From an uncultured Alphaproteobacteria bacterium (lineage in GTDB: Bacteria > Pseudomonadota > Alphaproteobacteria > UBA11222): a stretch of DNA of 64,000 bases. Both the position numbers and the translations under genes were made by a program. The stretch spans positions 284,131-348,130 of the forward strand of contig CAMYID010000013.1 of the NCBI GenBank assembly GCA_947258435.1, read 5' to 3'. Shown piece by piece: positions 26,791-36,072 of the stretch (position 1 is the first letter of the stretch; the number at the start of each line of letters is the position of its first letter). The notes below the pieces were generated by a model. It made no database searches. It saw only the letters and a list, made by a program, of their open reading frames with translations, and had not been told where the DNA came from.

Positions 26791-27312
26791 ATGGCGGAAG
26801 AAAAGAAAGGTCTTGAAGACCTGAAGGACGCATTGGCCGAAAAGCAGGAAGAGACTGCGGCGGAAGTCAGCGCGGAAGCGCCGGAAGAAACCCAGATCAT
26901 CATGGCGGAACCGCAGATTGACGCGCAGGGCCGCGCCTATGCGACCGGCAAACGGAAAAATGCCATTGCGCGTGTCTGGATCAAGCCGGGCAACGGCCGG
27001 GTGAGCGTGAATGGCCGCGACATCGAGGTTTATTTTGCCCGTCCGGTGCTGCGGATGATCCTGCGTCAACCGTTTGAGGTGACGCAGCGCGCCGATCAGT
27101 TCGATGTGGAATGCACCGTCAAGGGCGGTGGTTTGTCCGGGCAGGCGGGCGCCGTGCGCCACGGCATTTCCAAAGCGCTGACCAATTACGAGCCGGGGCT
27201 GCGCCCGACATTACGTCAGGGTGGTTTCCTGACCCGCGATTCGCGTGTCGTGGAACGGAAAAAATACGGCCGCGCCAAAGCCCGCCGCAGCTTCCAGTTC
27301 TCCAAACGTTAA
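26791..27312 (+). CDS. rpsI: 30S ribosomal protein S9 with acidic N-terminal extension
   Basis: The 173-residue protein has a normal S9 domain from about residue 50 ([18 protein letters not shown]) to the invariant C-terminal basic tail ending SFQFSKR that reaches the P-site tRNA. The first ~45 residues are an acidic Glu/Ala/Lys-rich helix, an extension seen in many alphaproteobacterial S9 proteins and absent from E. coli. It is co-transcribed with rplM and followed by a terminator. Confidence 0.96.
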   Translation: MAEEKKGLEDLKDALAEKQEETAAEVSAEAPEETQIIMAEPQIDAQGRAYATGKRKNAIARVWIKPGNGRVSVNGRDIEVYFARPVLRMILRQPFEVTQRADQFDVECTVKGGGLSGQAGAVRHGISKALTNYEPGLRPTLRQGGFLTRDSRVVERKKYGRAKARRSFQFSKR

Positions 27313-27333
27313 CCGCAACAGCTTTTTCGGTAT

Positions 27334-27362
27334 AAAGGGCGTCCGGGCGGGCGCCCTTTTGT
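27334..27362 (+). terminator. Terminator of rplM-rpsI
   Basis: AAAGGGCG (27334-27341) pairs with CGCCCTTT (27352-27359) around a 10-base GC-rich loop, followed by T, G, TT. The T tract is short but the stem is perfect. It separates rpsI from argC. Confidence 0.7.
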
Positions 27363-27380
27363 TATGTGAGGATCGATATC

Positions 27381-28424
27381 ATGGTTGAGCAGGTCAATAT
27401 CGCGATTTTGGGTGCAAGCGGCTATACAGGCGCCGAGCTTGTGCGTCTGCTGACACACCACCCCAAAGCGCGGATCGGCGCGATCACCGCCGACCGCAAG
27501 GCGGGGGAGAGCTATGGCGCGGTCTATCCGCATCTGGCCGGACTTGACCTGCCGCCGCTTACCACGATCGACGCGCTCAACTGGGATGATTTCGATGTGA
27601 TTTTCTGCGGCCTGCCGCACGGCACGACGCAGGAAGTGATCGCAGCGATCCCCACCGACAAGAAAGTGATCGATCTGTCGGCCGACTTCAGGCTCGCCGA
27701 TCTTGACGCCTATGCGCAATGGTACGGCCATCCCCATCGCGCGCCCGTGCTTCAGGATGAGGCGGTTTACGGGCTGACCGAGCTTTACCGCGCGCAGATC
27801 GCCAAGGCCCGGCTGATCGCCTGTCCGGGTTGCTATCCCACAAGTGCGCTATTGCCGCTTGTACCGCTTTTCGCGCAGAAGCTGATCGCGCCCGGCGAGG
27901 TGGTGATCGATTCCAAATCGGGGGTGACCGGCGCGGGGCGCGGGCTCAAGGAAGGCAGCCTGTTTGCCGAAGTGAGCGAAGCAATCCACGCTTATGGTGT
28001 TGCCAGCCATCGCCATTCCGCCGAGCTCGATCAGGAATTGAGCGCCGCGGCAGGCACCGACGTCATGCCGGCTTTCACGCCGCATCTGATCCCGATGAAC
28101 CGCGGTATCCTGTCGACGATCTATGTAACGCTTGCCGATGGCGTGTCGGCGGCCGATGCCCATGCCGCCCTGGACAAACATTATGGCGGGGAATATTTCG
28201 TGCGCGTGCTGCCATTCGGTACGGTGCCCGCGACCCGGCATGTGCGTGGCTCGAACCATGTGCTGATCGGCGCGGTTGAAGACCGGCGGCCCGGGCGGCT
28301 GATCCTTGTCTCGGTGATCGATAATCTTGTGAAGGGCGCATCCGGGCAGGCGGTGCAGAATATGAACCTCCTGTTCGGTTGGTCCGAGGAAACCGGGCTT
28401 GCTCAGGAAGCCCTGTTTCCCTGA
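27381..28424 (+). CDS. argC: N-acetyl-gamma-glutamyl-phosphate reductase
   Basis: ArgC reduces N-acetylglutamyl phosphate in arginine synthesis. The 347 residues show the NADP motif GASGYTGAEL at 11-20 and the catalytic C151 in LIACPGCYPTS, with the SGVTGAGRG block and the downstream ASHRHSAE histidine. The ATG at 27381 has GAGGAT upstream. Placement after rplM-rpsI is common in alphaproteobacteria; no other arg genes are in view. Confidence 0.95.
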   Translation: MVEQVNIAILGASGYTGAELVRLLTHHPKARIGAITADRKAGESYGAVYPHLAGLDLPPLTTIDALNWDDFDVIFCGLPHGTTQEVIAAIPTDKKVIDLSADFRLADLDAYAQWYGHPHRAPVLQDEAVYGLTELYRAQIAKARLIACPGCYPTSALLPLVPLFAQKLIAPGEVVIDSKSGVTGAGRGLKEGSLFAEVSEAIHAYGVASHRHSAELDQELSAAAGTDVMPAFTPHLIPMNRGILSTIYVTLADGVSAADAHAALDKHYGGEYFVRVLPFGTVPATRHVRGSNHVLIGAVEDRRPGRLILVSVIDNLVKGASGQAVQNMNLLFGWSEETGLAQEALFP

Positions 28425-28435
28425 TCTGTGATTTT

Positions 28436-28470
28436 GCGCGGCGGGCCCGGAAAAAGGGGCCCGTCCGCGC
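28436..28470. terminator. Hairpin between convergent argC and phaC
   Basis: GCGCGGCGGGCCC (28436-28448) pairs with GGGCCCGTCCGCGC (28457-28470), a 13-bp stem with one bulged base and an 8-base loop. Neither side has a T tract, so it is probably a bidirectional pause or protection hairpin rather than a standard terminator. Confidence 0.4.
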
Positions 28471-28482
28471 CTTGCGCACTCT

Positions 28483-30312
28483 TCAGGTGCCCTTCACCTT
28501 GACGTAACGGCCCGGCGCATCCTCGATCACCGGCAGCTTGCCGTCGCCGGGTTGCCGCGCGGGCACTTTCCTGCCGGATTTGCGCGACTGCCATTTATGC
28601 CAGTCATCCCACCAGGAGCCGGGATGCTGTGTTGCCTCGTCGAACCATTGCTCGACATCATCGGGCAGGGCGTCATTCGTCCAGTGGCAGTATTTCCTGG
28701 CGGAGGGGGGATTGATCACCCCGGCAATATGTCCCGATCCTGCAATGATGAACCGGTTTTTGCCGCCAAAAAGCCTTGTCGCCTTATAGACCGAGCGGTA
28801 AGGCGCGATATGATCGTCCTGGGAGGATTGCAGATAGACCGGGATCTTCACCTTGTGCAGATCGAGCGTCTCGCCCCCCAGTTTCATCCGGCCCCTGGCG
28901 AGATTATTCTCAAGATAGCATTCGCGCAGATAGAACAGATGCATCTGCTTGGGCATATTCGTCTGATCGCTGTTCCAGTAAAGCAGATCAAAGGGCGCGG
29001 GGTCCTTGCCCAGCAGATAATTATTGATCACGAAAGACCAGATCAGATCATTCGAGCGCAGGGTGTTGAACATATGCGCCATTTCATTGGCCGCAAGATA
29101 GCCGCCCGCGCTGTCCATCTTGCGTTCAAGGTCCTGCAGCTGCGGTTCATCGATAAAGACGTCAAGCTCGCCCGCCTCACTGAAGTCCATCTGCGCGGCA
29201 AAGAAGGTTGCGCTGCGGATGCGGTCATCGCCGCGCGCCGCCATATGCGCCAGCGACGAACCGAGCAGGGTGCCGCCGATGCAATAGCCAATGGCATTCA
29301 CCTCGCGCATGCCGGTCGCTTCCTCGATTGCATCAAGCGCGGCATAAACCCCCTCTGTCATGTAGGATTCGAAGGTTTTCCGGGCCAGCTTTTCATCGGG
29401 ATTGACCCAGGACACGACAAAGACGGTATAGCCTTTGGAGACGGCCCAGCGGATGAAGGATTTTTCCTGCGTCAGATCGAGGATATAGAACTTGTTGATC
29501 CAGGGGGGGAAGATGACAAGCGGCCGCGCATACACCGTGTCGGTCGTCGGCGTATATTGAATAAGCTGCATCAACGCATTCTCATATACGACCTTGCCCG
29601 GCGTAACGGCGATATTCTGCCCGATTTCGAACGCCTCCATATCCGTCATGCGGATCGCAAGCTTGCCGTGCCCGCGTTCAAGATCGCCCAGCAGGTTTTC
29701 AAGCCCCCGCACCAGATTCTCGCCATTTTCTTCAAGCGTGGTGCGCAGGATTTCCGGGTTCGTCAGGACAAAATTGGAGGGTGAAATCGCATCGACAAAC
29801 TGCCGGGTGTGAAATTCGACAAGCCGGGCCTGATGCGGATCAAGCCCCTCGACATCGCGCACCGTGTCCAGAAGCCAGTTGGCCGTCAGCAGATAGGATT
29901 GCTTGATATAGTCAAAGACGACATTGCTCGTCCATTCCTCGCCGCGAAACCGCTTGTCGCCCCGTGCCGGTTCAATGACGGGGCCAGCCGTTTCGCCCAG
30001 CAGCCGTTTTGTCATGCTCTGCCATAAATCGAGATAGGAGGAGAGCAGGGCGTGCTGCGCCTGCATCACCCGTTTCTGATTGCTTGCGAGATTCGTCAGC
30101 AAGGCCATAAACGCATCCGCCACTGAACGGGCCCGCCCTGTCTCCGCCAGCTCCGGGGGCAGGCCGGACTGGCCGCCATTCATCTGGTTGCGGGCGAATT
30201 CGCTGACTAATTTTTGGCTTCGCTCGGCGACTTTGACCATATTTCGGGCAAATTCCGCTGTAGCATTACCGTGATTATCTGGTGCTTGTTGATCCATTCG
30301 ATTACCAGTCAT
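28483..30312 (-). CDS. phaC: Class I poly(3-hydroxyalkanoate) synthase
   Basis: PhaC polymerises hydroxyacyl-CoA into storage granules. The 609-residue protein has the class I domain order: an N-terminal ~190-residue region, then an alpha/beta-hydrolase fold. The catalytic triad is complete: C344 in the lipase-like GYCIGG box, D500 in SQDDHIAPY and H528 in SGHIAGVINPP, with the same 28-residue D-H spacing as the Ralstonia enzyme. The first ~20 residues are polar and Asn/Gln-rich. It is divergent from the OmpA-like gene. No phaA, phaB, phaR or phasin gene is adjacent. Confidence 0.95.
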   Translation of the reverse strand: MTGNRMDQQAPDNHGNATAEFARNMVKVAERSQKLVSEFARNQMNGGQSGLPPELAETGRARSVADAFMALLTNLASNQKRVMQAQHALLSSYLDLWQSMTKRLLGETAGPVIEPARGDKRFRGEEWTSNVVFDYIKQSYLLTANWLLDTVRDVEGLDPHQARLVEFHTRQFVDAISPSNFVLTNPEILRTTLEENGENLVRGLENLLGDLERGHGKLAIRMTDMEAFEIGQNIAVTPGKVVYENALMQLIQYTPTTDTVYARPLVIFPPWINKFYILDLTQEKSFIRWAVSKGYTVFVVSWVNPDEKLARKTFESYMTEGVYAALDAIEEATGMREVNAIGYCIGGTLLGSSLAHMAARGDDRIRSATFFAAQMDFSEAGELDVFIDEPQLQDLERKMDSAGGYLAANEMAHMFNTLRSNDLIWSFVINNYLLGKDPAPFDLLYWNSDQTNMPKQMHLFYLRECYLENNLARGRMKLGGETLDLHKVKIPVYLQSSQDDHIAPYRSVYKATRLFGGKNRFIIAGSGHIAGVINPPSARKYCHWTNDALPDDVEQWFDEATQHPGSWWDDWHKWQSRKSGRKVPARQPGDGKLPVIEDAPGRYVKVKGT

Positions 30313-30383
30313 AAGGTGCGTTCGTTGGTGACAGTCTGATGCTAGTGAAACTGAGCAAGGTCATGCAAACTCCATGCTAACAA

Positions 30384-30389
30384 TATAAT
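30384..30389 (+). promoter_or_regulatory. Perfect TATAAT -10 element before the OmpA-like gene
   Basis: TATAAT at 30384-30389 lies about 105 bases before the likely ATG (30495). I see no matching -35 hexamer 16-18 bases upstream, so it may depend on an activator or may be chance. Confidence 0.3.
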
Positions 30390-30494
30390 TTCCTAGCCCG
30401 GAAATGTTACAACACTGCAGTTTTGCTTCGGCTGATAAGGCGTCCGCAGTTGAATGAAGGGGTGAACGGGCCCTTAAAAGCCCTTTCTAACACT

Positions 30495-32012
30495 ATGAAT
30501 AAAAACGGAAAAAGCAGTATTCCCATGCAAGTTTCCTTCGTTCCGAGTGGGGCAAAATGGCGCACCCTGTTTACCTGGCGGGGGTTGGGCCTGAATGCCA
30601 CCGCAGGCTGTTTACTTATGCTGGCCGCCTGTTCGAACCCGACCGGCTGGATGCAGGGGCTGGGCGGCGACGATGATTCGGACAGCCCTTTGCCGCCGCC
30701 CCTGATTGCCGATGAGGAGGGCGTCGTCCCCGATCCGCGTGAGCGCAAAAAGGCCGCGGCGGTACCGTCCGGGCTGCGTGCGGCCACGCCGCCGGCTCAG
30801 GACAATCAGGAGACGACGGAACCCGACGCACCGCAATACACCGATGACAGCCTGCGTGGCGGTCAGATCGCAGCCGCCGCACCACCGCGTGTTATACCGC
30901 CCGCGCCACCTTCCAGCACGCCCCCGGTGCCCGAGGTGAACAAGGTGCCGGCAGTCCCGCAGCCGCCGGTCGCGCAAGCGCCGATCACCCCGCCTGCGGG
31001 TGCCGCAACAACGCCGCCACCATCACCCCCTGCGGTGGCGCCACCGGCGACAGCCGCGCCCGCTACGCCGCCGTCGGTCAAGGCACAGAAACCGCCATCC
31101 GTGCCCCGCGGGCTTCAAACCCCGCCGCCGCCTATCGCAACGGCAAGGCCTGCGCCGCCCGCATCGGACACCCGGTCCGCTATTGCCGGCACGGCTCCTC
31201 AGGCTGCCCCTGTTCCGCCGGGGCAGGCACCGACACCACCGGCGGTTCAAAAGCTGCCCGGATACCCGCCCGCCCCGAATTATGGCGCAAACACACCGCC
31301 TGCCGGCACGGCGATGCCCGCGCAGCCTTTACCCTTGCCGCCCTCCGCCCCGATTGCACAGTCAGGACTAGCGCCGCAACCGCCCCGTCCCATGCAGATG
31401 CCGCCACCGGTCACCGCCATGCAGGTGCCACCGCTCGGCACACCTGAAGCGGAAACCCTGCCGCCACCTGCCCGGCCGCCGGCTATGACGCCGGCGCCGC
31501 TTGCGCAGTCGCCGATGACGCCGAACCGCCAGGGGCAACAACCATCGGCACAATGGCAGCAACCGCCCGCGCAAGCCCAGACTCAGGCTCCGGCTGCCGG
31601 CCAGCCCGGCTGGCAGATGGCAGAACAACCGTCGCTTGCGCAATTTGCCGCCATGCCGTCCGGGCTGATTGAAACGATTTATTTCAAATCAGGTTCGGCC
31701 AATCTTGATCAGCGGGACCGGCAGAAAATTCGCGCGGCGGCAGAGAAATACAATCAGCGGCGTGGAGGAATTATCCGGGTTGTGGGCCATGCGTCGAGCC
31801 GGACGCAGAACATGACTGAAGTTCAGCAGATGATGACGAACTGGAAAGTTTCGCAAAAACGCGCCACCGCAGTTGCCGACGCGCTTATTCGCGCGGGCGT
31901 TGCCCCCGACGCCATCGTGGTGGAGGCAGTGAGTGATCGCGAACCGATTTACGTGGAATCCCTGCCCGCCGGTGAGGCCGGCAACCGACGGGCCGAGATT
32001 TATCTGGAATAA
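30495..32012 (+). CDS. OmpA-family lipoprotein with a very long Pro-rich linker
   Basis: The predicted protein (505 residues from ATG 30495; the frame is open to 30423) has a signal peptide ending in LLMLAAC with lipobox Cys at residue 46. A proline/alanine-rich stretch of roughly 320 residues follows with PP and PPA clusters, and then a C-terminal OmpA-like domain. In that domain IYFKSGSANLDQRDRQKIR opens the fold, VVGHASSRT follows, and GEAGNRRAEI carries the Arg that contacts diaminopimelate. This design suggests a lipid-anchored tether reaching peptidoglycan. ATG 30525 is a shorter alternative start. No Tol-Pal or secretion genes are adjacent, so the role is unassigned. Confidence 0.82.
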   Translation: MNKNGKSSIPMQVSFVPSGAKWRTLFTWRGLGLNATAGCLLMLAACSNPTGWMQGLGGDDDSDSPLPPPLIADEEGVVPDPRERKKAAAVPSGLRAATPPAQDNQETTEPDAPQYTDDSLRGGQIAAAAPPRVIPPAPPSSTPPVPEVNKVPAVPQPPVAQAPITPPAGAATTPPPSPPAVAPPATAAPATPPSVKAQKPPSVPRGLQTPPPPIATARPAPPASDTRSAIAGTAPQAAPVPPGQAPTPPAVQKLPGYPPAPNYGANTPPAGTAMPAQPLPLPPSAPIAQSGLAPQPPRPMQMPPPVTAMQVPPLGTPEAETLPPPARPPAMTPAPLAQSPMTPNRQGQQPSAQWQQPPAQAQTQAPAAGQPGWQMAEQPSLAQFAAMPSGLIETIYFKSGSANLDQRDRQKIRAAAEKYNQRRGGIIRVVGHASSRTQNMTEVQQMMTNWKVSQKRATAVADALIRAGVAPDAIVVEAVSDREPIYVESLPAGEAGNRRAEIYLE

Positions 32013-32342
32013 CCGGATGCGCACCATTTGACCGCGCTTTCGCCCCGACCATCCCAAGCGCGCGATATATGGGTGCAATTGGCAAATTTCAGGTCGCGCC
32101 GGATGCGGATTCTGGCCTATATAGGCCGCGTGCCGCATTTGAACTGAGTCATTATCCGGCCTGCCTGGCAGCCGGACAGGGCCTTTCTGCACGACCGGGA
32201 TGCAAATTCCCGGTTCGGGGTCCTTTTGCGTTCAGCGCATATGTGGCCGTGTTCACCACAGATGTGGCGAAAGCTGCAAAACCGTTTAAACTAGTTTGTC
32301 AGTTACCTTCAATTGACGACGACCGAAGTAAGATCAAACAAG
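32013..32342. other. Intergenic stretch before the aminotransferase gene
   Basis: No gene is visible. It contains the perfect 14-base palindrome GGCCTATATAGGCC (32114-32127) and the inverted repeat ACCGGGA/TCCCGGT (32194-32200, 32208-32214). GGGGTCCTTTT follows at 32217-32227 and could give weak termination of the OmpA-like gene. The promoter of the downstream operon should lie here. Confidence 0.45.
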
Positions 32343-33593
32343 ATGGATCTCGAATTTCACCGTATCAAACGTCTGCCGCCTTATGTTTTTGAAGAGGTAA
32401 ACCGGCTGAAGGCGCAGGCGCGGGCGAACGGGCGGGATATCATCGATTTCGGTATGGGCAATCCGGACATGCCCACCCCCGACCATATCGTCGAAAAGCT
32501 GATCGAGACGGTCAGAAAACCCCGCACCCATCGCTATTCCGCCTCGCGCGGGATACCGGGCCTGCGGCGCGCCCAGGCGGCCTATTACGAACGCCGGTTC
32601 AATGTCAGCCTTGATCCTGAAACCGAAGTGATTGCGACATTAGGCTCCAAGGAAGGGCTGGCCAATCTGGCGATGGCGATCACCACACCGGGCGATGGGA
32701 TACTGGTTCCCAACCCATCTTATCCGATCCACCCATATGGTTTTATCATTGCAGGGGCGGTGGTGCGGCATGTTCCGGTCGGGGAAACGGCGGAAGATTT
32801 TATCGCGGGCCTGGAGCGGGCCGTGCGCCACAGCGTGCCGCCGCCAACCGCCATGGTGATCAATTTCCCCTCCAATCCGACTGCGAAAGTCGTCGATCTG
32901 GGGTTTTATGAACAGATTGTCGATTTCGCCCGCAAGCATGACATCATCATTTTATCGGATCTGGCCTATGCCGAGATCTATTTTGACGATAATCCGCCGC
33001 CATCGATCCTGCAGGTACCGCATGCAAAGGACGTGGCCGTCGAATTCACCTCGCTGAGCAAGACATATTCCATGCCGGGCTGGCGGATCGGATTCGCGGC
33101 GGGCAACGCAAAGCTGATCGGCGCCTTGACGCGTATCAAATCCTATCTCGATTATGGTGCCTTCACGCCTATCCAGGTAGCTGCCACTGCGGCGCTGAAC
33201 GGCCCGCAGGACTGCGTCGATGAAATCCGTGCGGTGTACAAGACGCGGCGCGATACCCTTGTCGACAGCATGTCGCGCGCCGGCTGGGACATTCCGTCAC
33301 CGCCCGCGACCATGTTCGCCTGGGCACCGATCCCTGAACCGTTTCGCCCTTTAGGCTCATTACAGTTCTCGAAGCTGTTGCTGCAGCATGCCGATGTCGC
33401 CGTCGCACCCGGTCTGGGGTTTGGCGAATATGGCGATGGCCATGTGCGGATTGGCCTTGTGGAGAATGAACAGCGCATCCGGCAGGCGGCCCGCAATGTC
33501 CGCCGGTTCCTGTCCAATGCAGGAACAATTCTGGCCGAATGCGATACGGGCACCGAATCACCCACATTGCAGCAAAGAGTGAGTTCCTCTTGA
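32343..33593 (+). CDS. Class I/II aminotransferase, AlaC-like (probable alanine transaminase)
   Basis: A 416-residue fold-type I PLP enzyme. It opens with FHRIKRLPPYVFEEVN, typical of the group annotated as alanine or LL-diaminopimelate-like aminotransferases in alphaproteobacteria. PLP-binding parts: YSASRGIPGLR, NFPSNPT, SDLAYAEI and the Schiff-base K240 in SLSKTYSMPGWRIGF. The start at ATG 32343 restores the family N terminus; upstream in-frame codons are not conserved. Its TGA overlaps the TTG of hom, so both are translationally coupled in the aminotransferase-hom-glpX-recJ operon. Confidence 0.9.
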   Translation: MDLEFHRIKRLPPYVFEEVNRLKAQARANGRDIIDFGMGNPDMPTPDHIVEKLIETVRKPRTHRYSASRGIPGLRRAQAAYYERRFNVSLDPETEVIATLGSKEGLANLAMAITTPGDGILVPNPSYPIHPYGFIIAGAVVRHVPVGETAEDFIAGLERAVRHSVPPPTAMVINFPSNPTAKVVDLGFYEQIVDFARKHDIIILSDLAYAEIYFDDNPPPSILQVPHAKDVAVEFTSLSKTYSMPGWRIGFAAGNAKLIGALTRIKSYLDYGAFTPIQVAATAALNGPQDCVDEIRAVYKTRRDTLVDSMSRAGWDIPSPPATMFAWAPIPEPFRPLGSLQFSKLLLQHADVAVAPGLGFGEYGDGHVRIGLVENEQRIRQAARNVRRFLSNAGTILAECDTGTESPTLQQRVSSS

Positions 33594-34882
33594 GCGACGT
33601 ATTACGTATTGGAATCGCCGGATTGGGCACTGTTGGCGGTGGCGTTATCCGGCTTTTGTCCGAACAGGAAGATCTGCTGACCCAGCGATGCGGGCGGGCG
33701 CTCGCTGTAACCGCCATATCTGCGCGCGACCGGAACAAACCGCGCGATTTCGATATGCCCGATGCCACCTGGTATGACGATGCGGTCGCGCTGGCGCAGG
33801 CCGATAATGTCGATGTCGTGGTGGAGCTGATCGGGGGCGAAGACGGCCCGGCGCGGGCGACTGTCGAAACCGCGCTGGGTTGTGGCAAGCATGTCGTTAC
33901 GGCCAATAAGGCGTTGCTTGCTGTCCACGGGGGCGCATTGGCCGAACTTGCCGAAAAGGTGGATCGGACGCTGTGCTACGAAGCGGCGGTCTGTGGCGGC
34001 ATACCTGTGATCAAGGCGATGCGTGAGGGGCTTGCCGCCAACCGCTTTGAACGGATCTATGGAATTCTCAACGGCACCTGCAATTACATCCTCACAAAGA
34101 TGGAAGAGGATGGCGCGGAGTTTGCCGCCGTCCTGGCGGAGGCGCAGCAGCTTGGCTATGCCGAAGCCGATCCGAGTTTCGATATTGGCGGGATCGATGC
34201 GGCGCACAAGCTGACCCTGCTCGCCAGCCTCGCCTATGGCTGTCAGGTGCAGTTCGGTGACGTATTCATCGAGGGGATCGAGGATCTTACCGCAAGCGAT
34301 ATCCGCTTTGCCCGCGAGCTTGGCTATCGGATCAAATTGCTGGGGCTTGCGCGGCGCACCGATACAGGTATCGAACGGCGCGTGCATCCCTGCCTTGTCC
34401 CGCTCCGCACACCGATTGCCGAGGTGAACGGGGTCACCAATGCCGTGGTCGCGGTGGGAAATTATGCCGGACAAACCATGTTCGTCGGGCCCGGTGCGGG
34501 CGCGGAACCGACCGCGTCTTCAGTGATTGCCGATATCGTGGATATTGCACGCGGGCTTGCCATGCCGCCTTTTGCAACGCCTTACAGCAAACTCGAAGAG
34601 GCGGCGGCCAGACCGATGGATCTGTGGCAGGGCGCCTATTATGTGCGGCTGACGGTTCTTGACCAGCCCGGCTCCATGGCGGGCATCACTGCCGTGATGG
34701 CGGAACATTCCGTTTCCATCGATAGTATCATACAACGAGGCCGCGCCCCCGGTGCGGCAGTGCCTGTCGTCATGCTGACCCACAAGACAGAAGAAGCCAG
34801 CATGACCAGGGTATTACGCGAAATTACCGCGCTTGAACCGGTAACGGAACGGCCGCGGGTCATACGTATAGAACGTTTTTAA
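33590..34882 (+). CDS. hom: Homoserine dehydrogenase with ACT domain
   Basis: Converts aspartate semialdehyde to homoserine for methionine and threonine. The 430 residues comprise an NAD(P) domain (GIAGLGTVGGGV), a catalytic domain with GGIPVIKAMREGL, NGTCNYIL and the EADPSFDIGGIDAAHKL block, and a C-terminal ACT domain (VRLTVLDQPGSMAGI) that normally mediates threonine feedback. TTG 33590 is the likely start: it overlaps the preceding stop and has GAGTGAG upstream. Confidence 0.94.
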   Translation: MSDVLRIGIAGLGTVGGGVIRLLSEQEDLLTQRCGRALAVTAISARDRNKPRDFDMPDATWYDDAVALAQADNVDVVVELIGGEDGPARATVETALGCGKHVVTANKALLAVHGGALAELAEKVDRTLCYEAAVCGGIPVIKAMREGLAANRFERIYGILNGTCNYILTKMEEDGAEFAAVLAEAQQLGYAEADPSFDIGGIDAAHKLTLLASLAYGCQVQFGDVFIEGIEDLTASDIRFARELGYRIKLLGLARRTDTGIERRVHPCLVPLRTPIAEVNGVTNAVVAVGNYAGQTMFVGPGAGAEPTASSVIADIVDIARGLAMPPFATPYSKLEEAAARPMDLWQGAYYVRLTVLDQPGSMAGITAVMAEHSVSIDSIIQRGRAPGAAVPVVMLTHKTEEASMTRVLREITALEPVTERPRVIRIERF

Positions 34883-34944
34883 CAAGTCCGGTTCCGGCAC
34901 GGCCAATGCCCGGCGGTGCCGCAGCCACAACAGGGGAAGAAAAC

Positions 34945-35925
34945 ATGTCAGAGCAGGAACCGGTGCTCAGCCGGGTATTCAGCATGGAAATCGCACGCGT
35001 CACCGAAGCGGCGGCAGTTGCCGCCTCGCGGCTGACCGGTTGCGGTGATGAAAAAGCCGCCGATCAGGCTGCGGTCGATGCCATGCGGACAGCGCTGAAC
35101 AAGCTCGACATAGAAGGCACTATCGTTATCGGTGAAGGCGAACGCGATGAGGCGCCGATGCTGTATATCGGCGAAAAGGTCGGTACGGGCAAGGGGCCCG
35201 CGCTCGATATCGCGCTCGATCCGCTGGAAGGAACGACGATTACCGCCAAATCGATGCCCAACGCTCTGGCGGTCATTGCTTTTGCCGAAAAAGGCAATCT
35301 GCTCAACGCCCCCGATGTGTATATGGAAAAAATCGCCATCGGCGGCGGCTTTGAACCCGGGCTTGTCGACCTCGATCGCGACCCTGAGGAAAATATCCGC
35401 CTGCTCGCGGCCGCCAAGGGCGTGGCGGTGGAGGAAATTACCGCCTGCGTGCTCGACCGGCCGCGCCATGCCGATATCATTGCCAGTATCCGCAAGGCGG
35501 GCGCGCGGATTCAGCTTATTCCCGACGGCGATGTCGCTGGCGTGATCGCAACGACCGAGAAGGGTACGGGCATCGATATCTATATCGGCACCGGCGGCGC
35601 GCCGGAAGGGGTGCTGGCGGCGGCCGCGCTGCGCGCCATCGGCGGGCAGATGCAGGGCCGGCTTGTCTTCGCAAATGACGAACAGCGTCAGCGCGCGCGC
35701 GAAATGGGGGTCACCGACCCGGATCATAAATACACGCTGGAGGAGATGGCGGCGGGCGATGTGATCTTCGCCGCGACCGGCGTCACAGACGGGTCGATGC
35801 TGGACGGCATTCACCGCGCCGCCGACGGATCGGTGACAACCCATACGGTGGTCATGCGCTCGCGGACCGGCACGGTACGCTGGGTCAAGGCGCGGCACGA
35901 CAGTGAGGATAAATTCCGCGGTTAG
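34945..35925 (+). CDS. glpX: Class II fructose-1,6-bisphosphatase
   Basis: The 326-residue GlpX-type phosphatase of gluconeogenesis. Metal and substrate motifs are intact: VIGEGERDEAPMLY, LDPLEGTT, and the late GxTDGSMLDG-type segment at ATGVTDGSMLDGI. ATG 34945 has GGGGAAG in front of it. In alphaproteobacteria glpX commonly sits between hom and recJ, as here. Confidence 0.94.
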   Translation: MSEQEPVLSRVFSMEIARVTEAAAVAASRLTGCGDEKAADQAAVDAMRTALNKLDIEGTIVIGEGERDEAPMLYIGEKVGTGKGPALDIALDPLEGTTITAKSMPNALAVIAFAEKGNLLNAPDVYMEKIAIGGGFEPGLVDLDRDPEENIRLLAAAKGVAVEEITACVLDRPRHADIIASIRKAGARIQLIPDGDVAGVIATTEKGTGIDIYIGTGGAPEGVLAAAALRAIGGQMQGRLVFANDEQRQRAREMGVTDPDHKYTLEEMAAGDVIFAATGVTDGSMLDGIHRAADGSVTTHTVVMRSRTGTVRWVKARHDSEDKFRG

Positions 35926-35976
35926 CGACCCGTTTGAGGCCGTGCGGCAACGATGCGGCTGCGGCGGCGGTTCCGC

Positions 35977-36045
35977 GCAACAGTTTGCGACATTGTGCAA
36001 CAGATGATGCACCAGTTTGACACACGAAATGCAACATGGTGCATC
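35977..36045. promoter_or_regulatory. Repeat cluster and inverted repeat upstream of recJ
   Basis: GATGCACCA (36006-36014) and TGGTGCATC (36037-36045) are perfect 9-base inverted arms with a 22-base spacer. TTGACA (36017-36022) lies inside the spacer, so a bound protein would cover a possible -35. Related direct repeats lie at 35977-35992 and 36009-36024 (GCAACAGTTTGCGACA against GCACCAGTTTGACACA). Confidence 0.45.
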
Positions 36046-36072
36046 GACCGGACTAGGGGCTGAAACCCGGCC

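Noticed and set aside
28436..28470. Strong GC hairpin as a standard intrinsic terminator for argC
   Set aside because: No T tract on either side, so it was kept only as a low-confidence hairpin.
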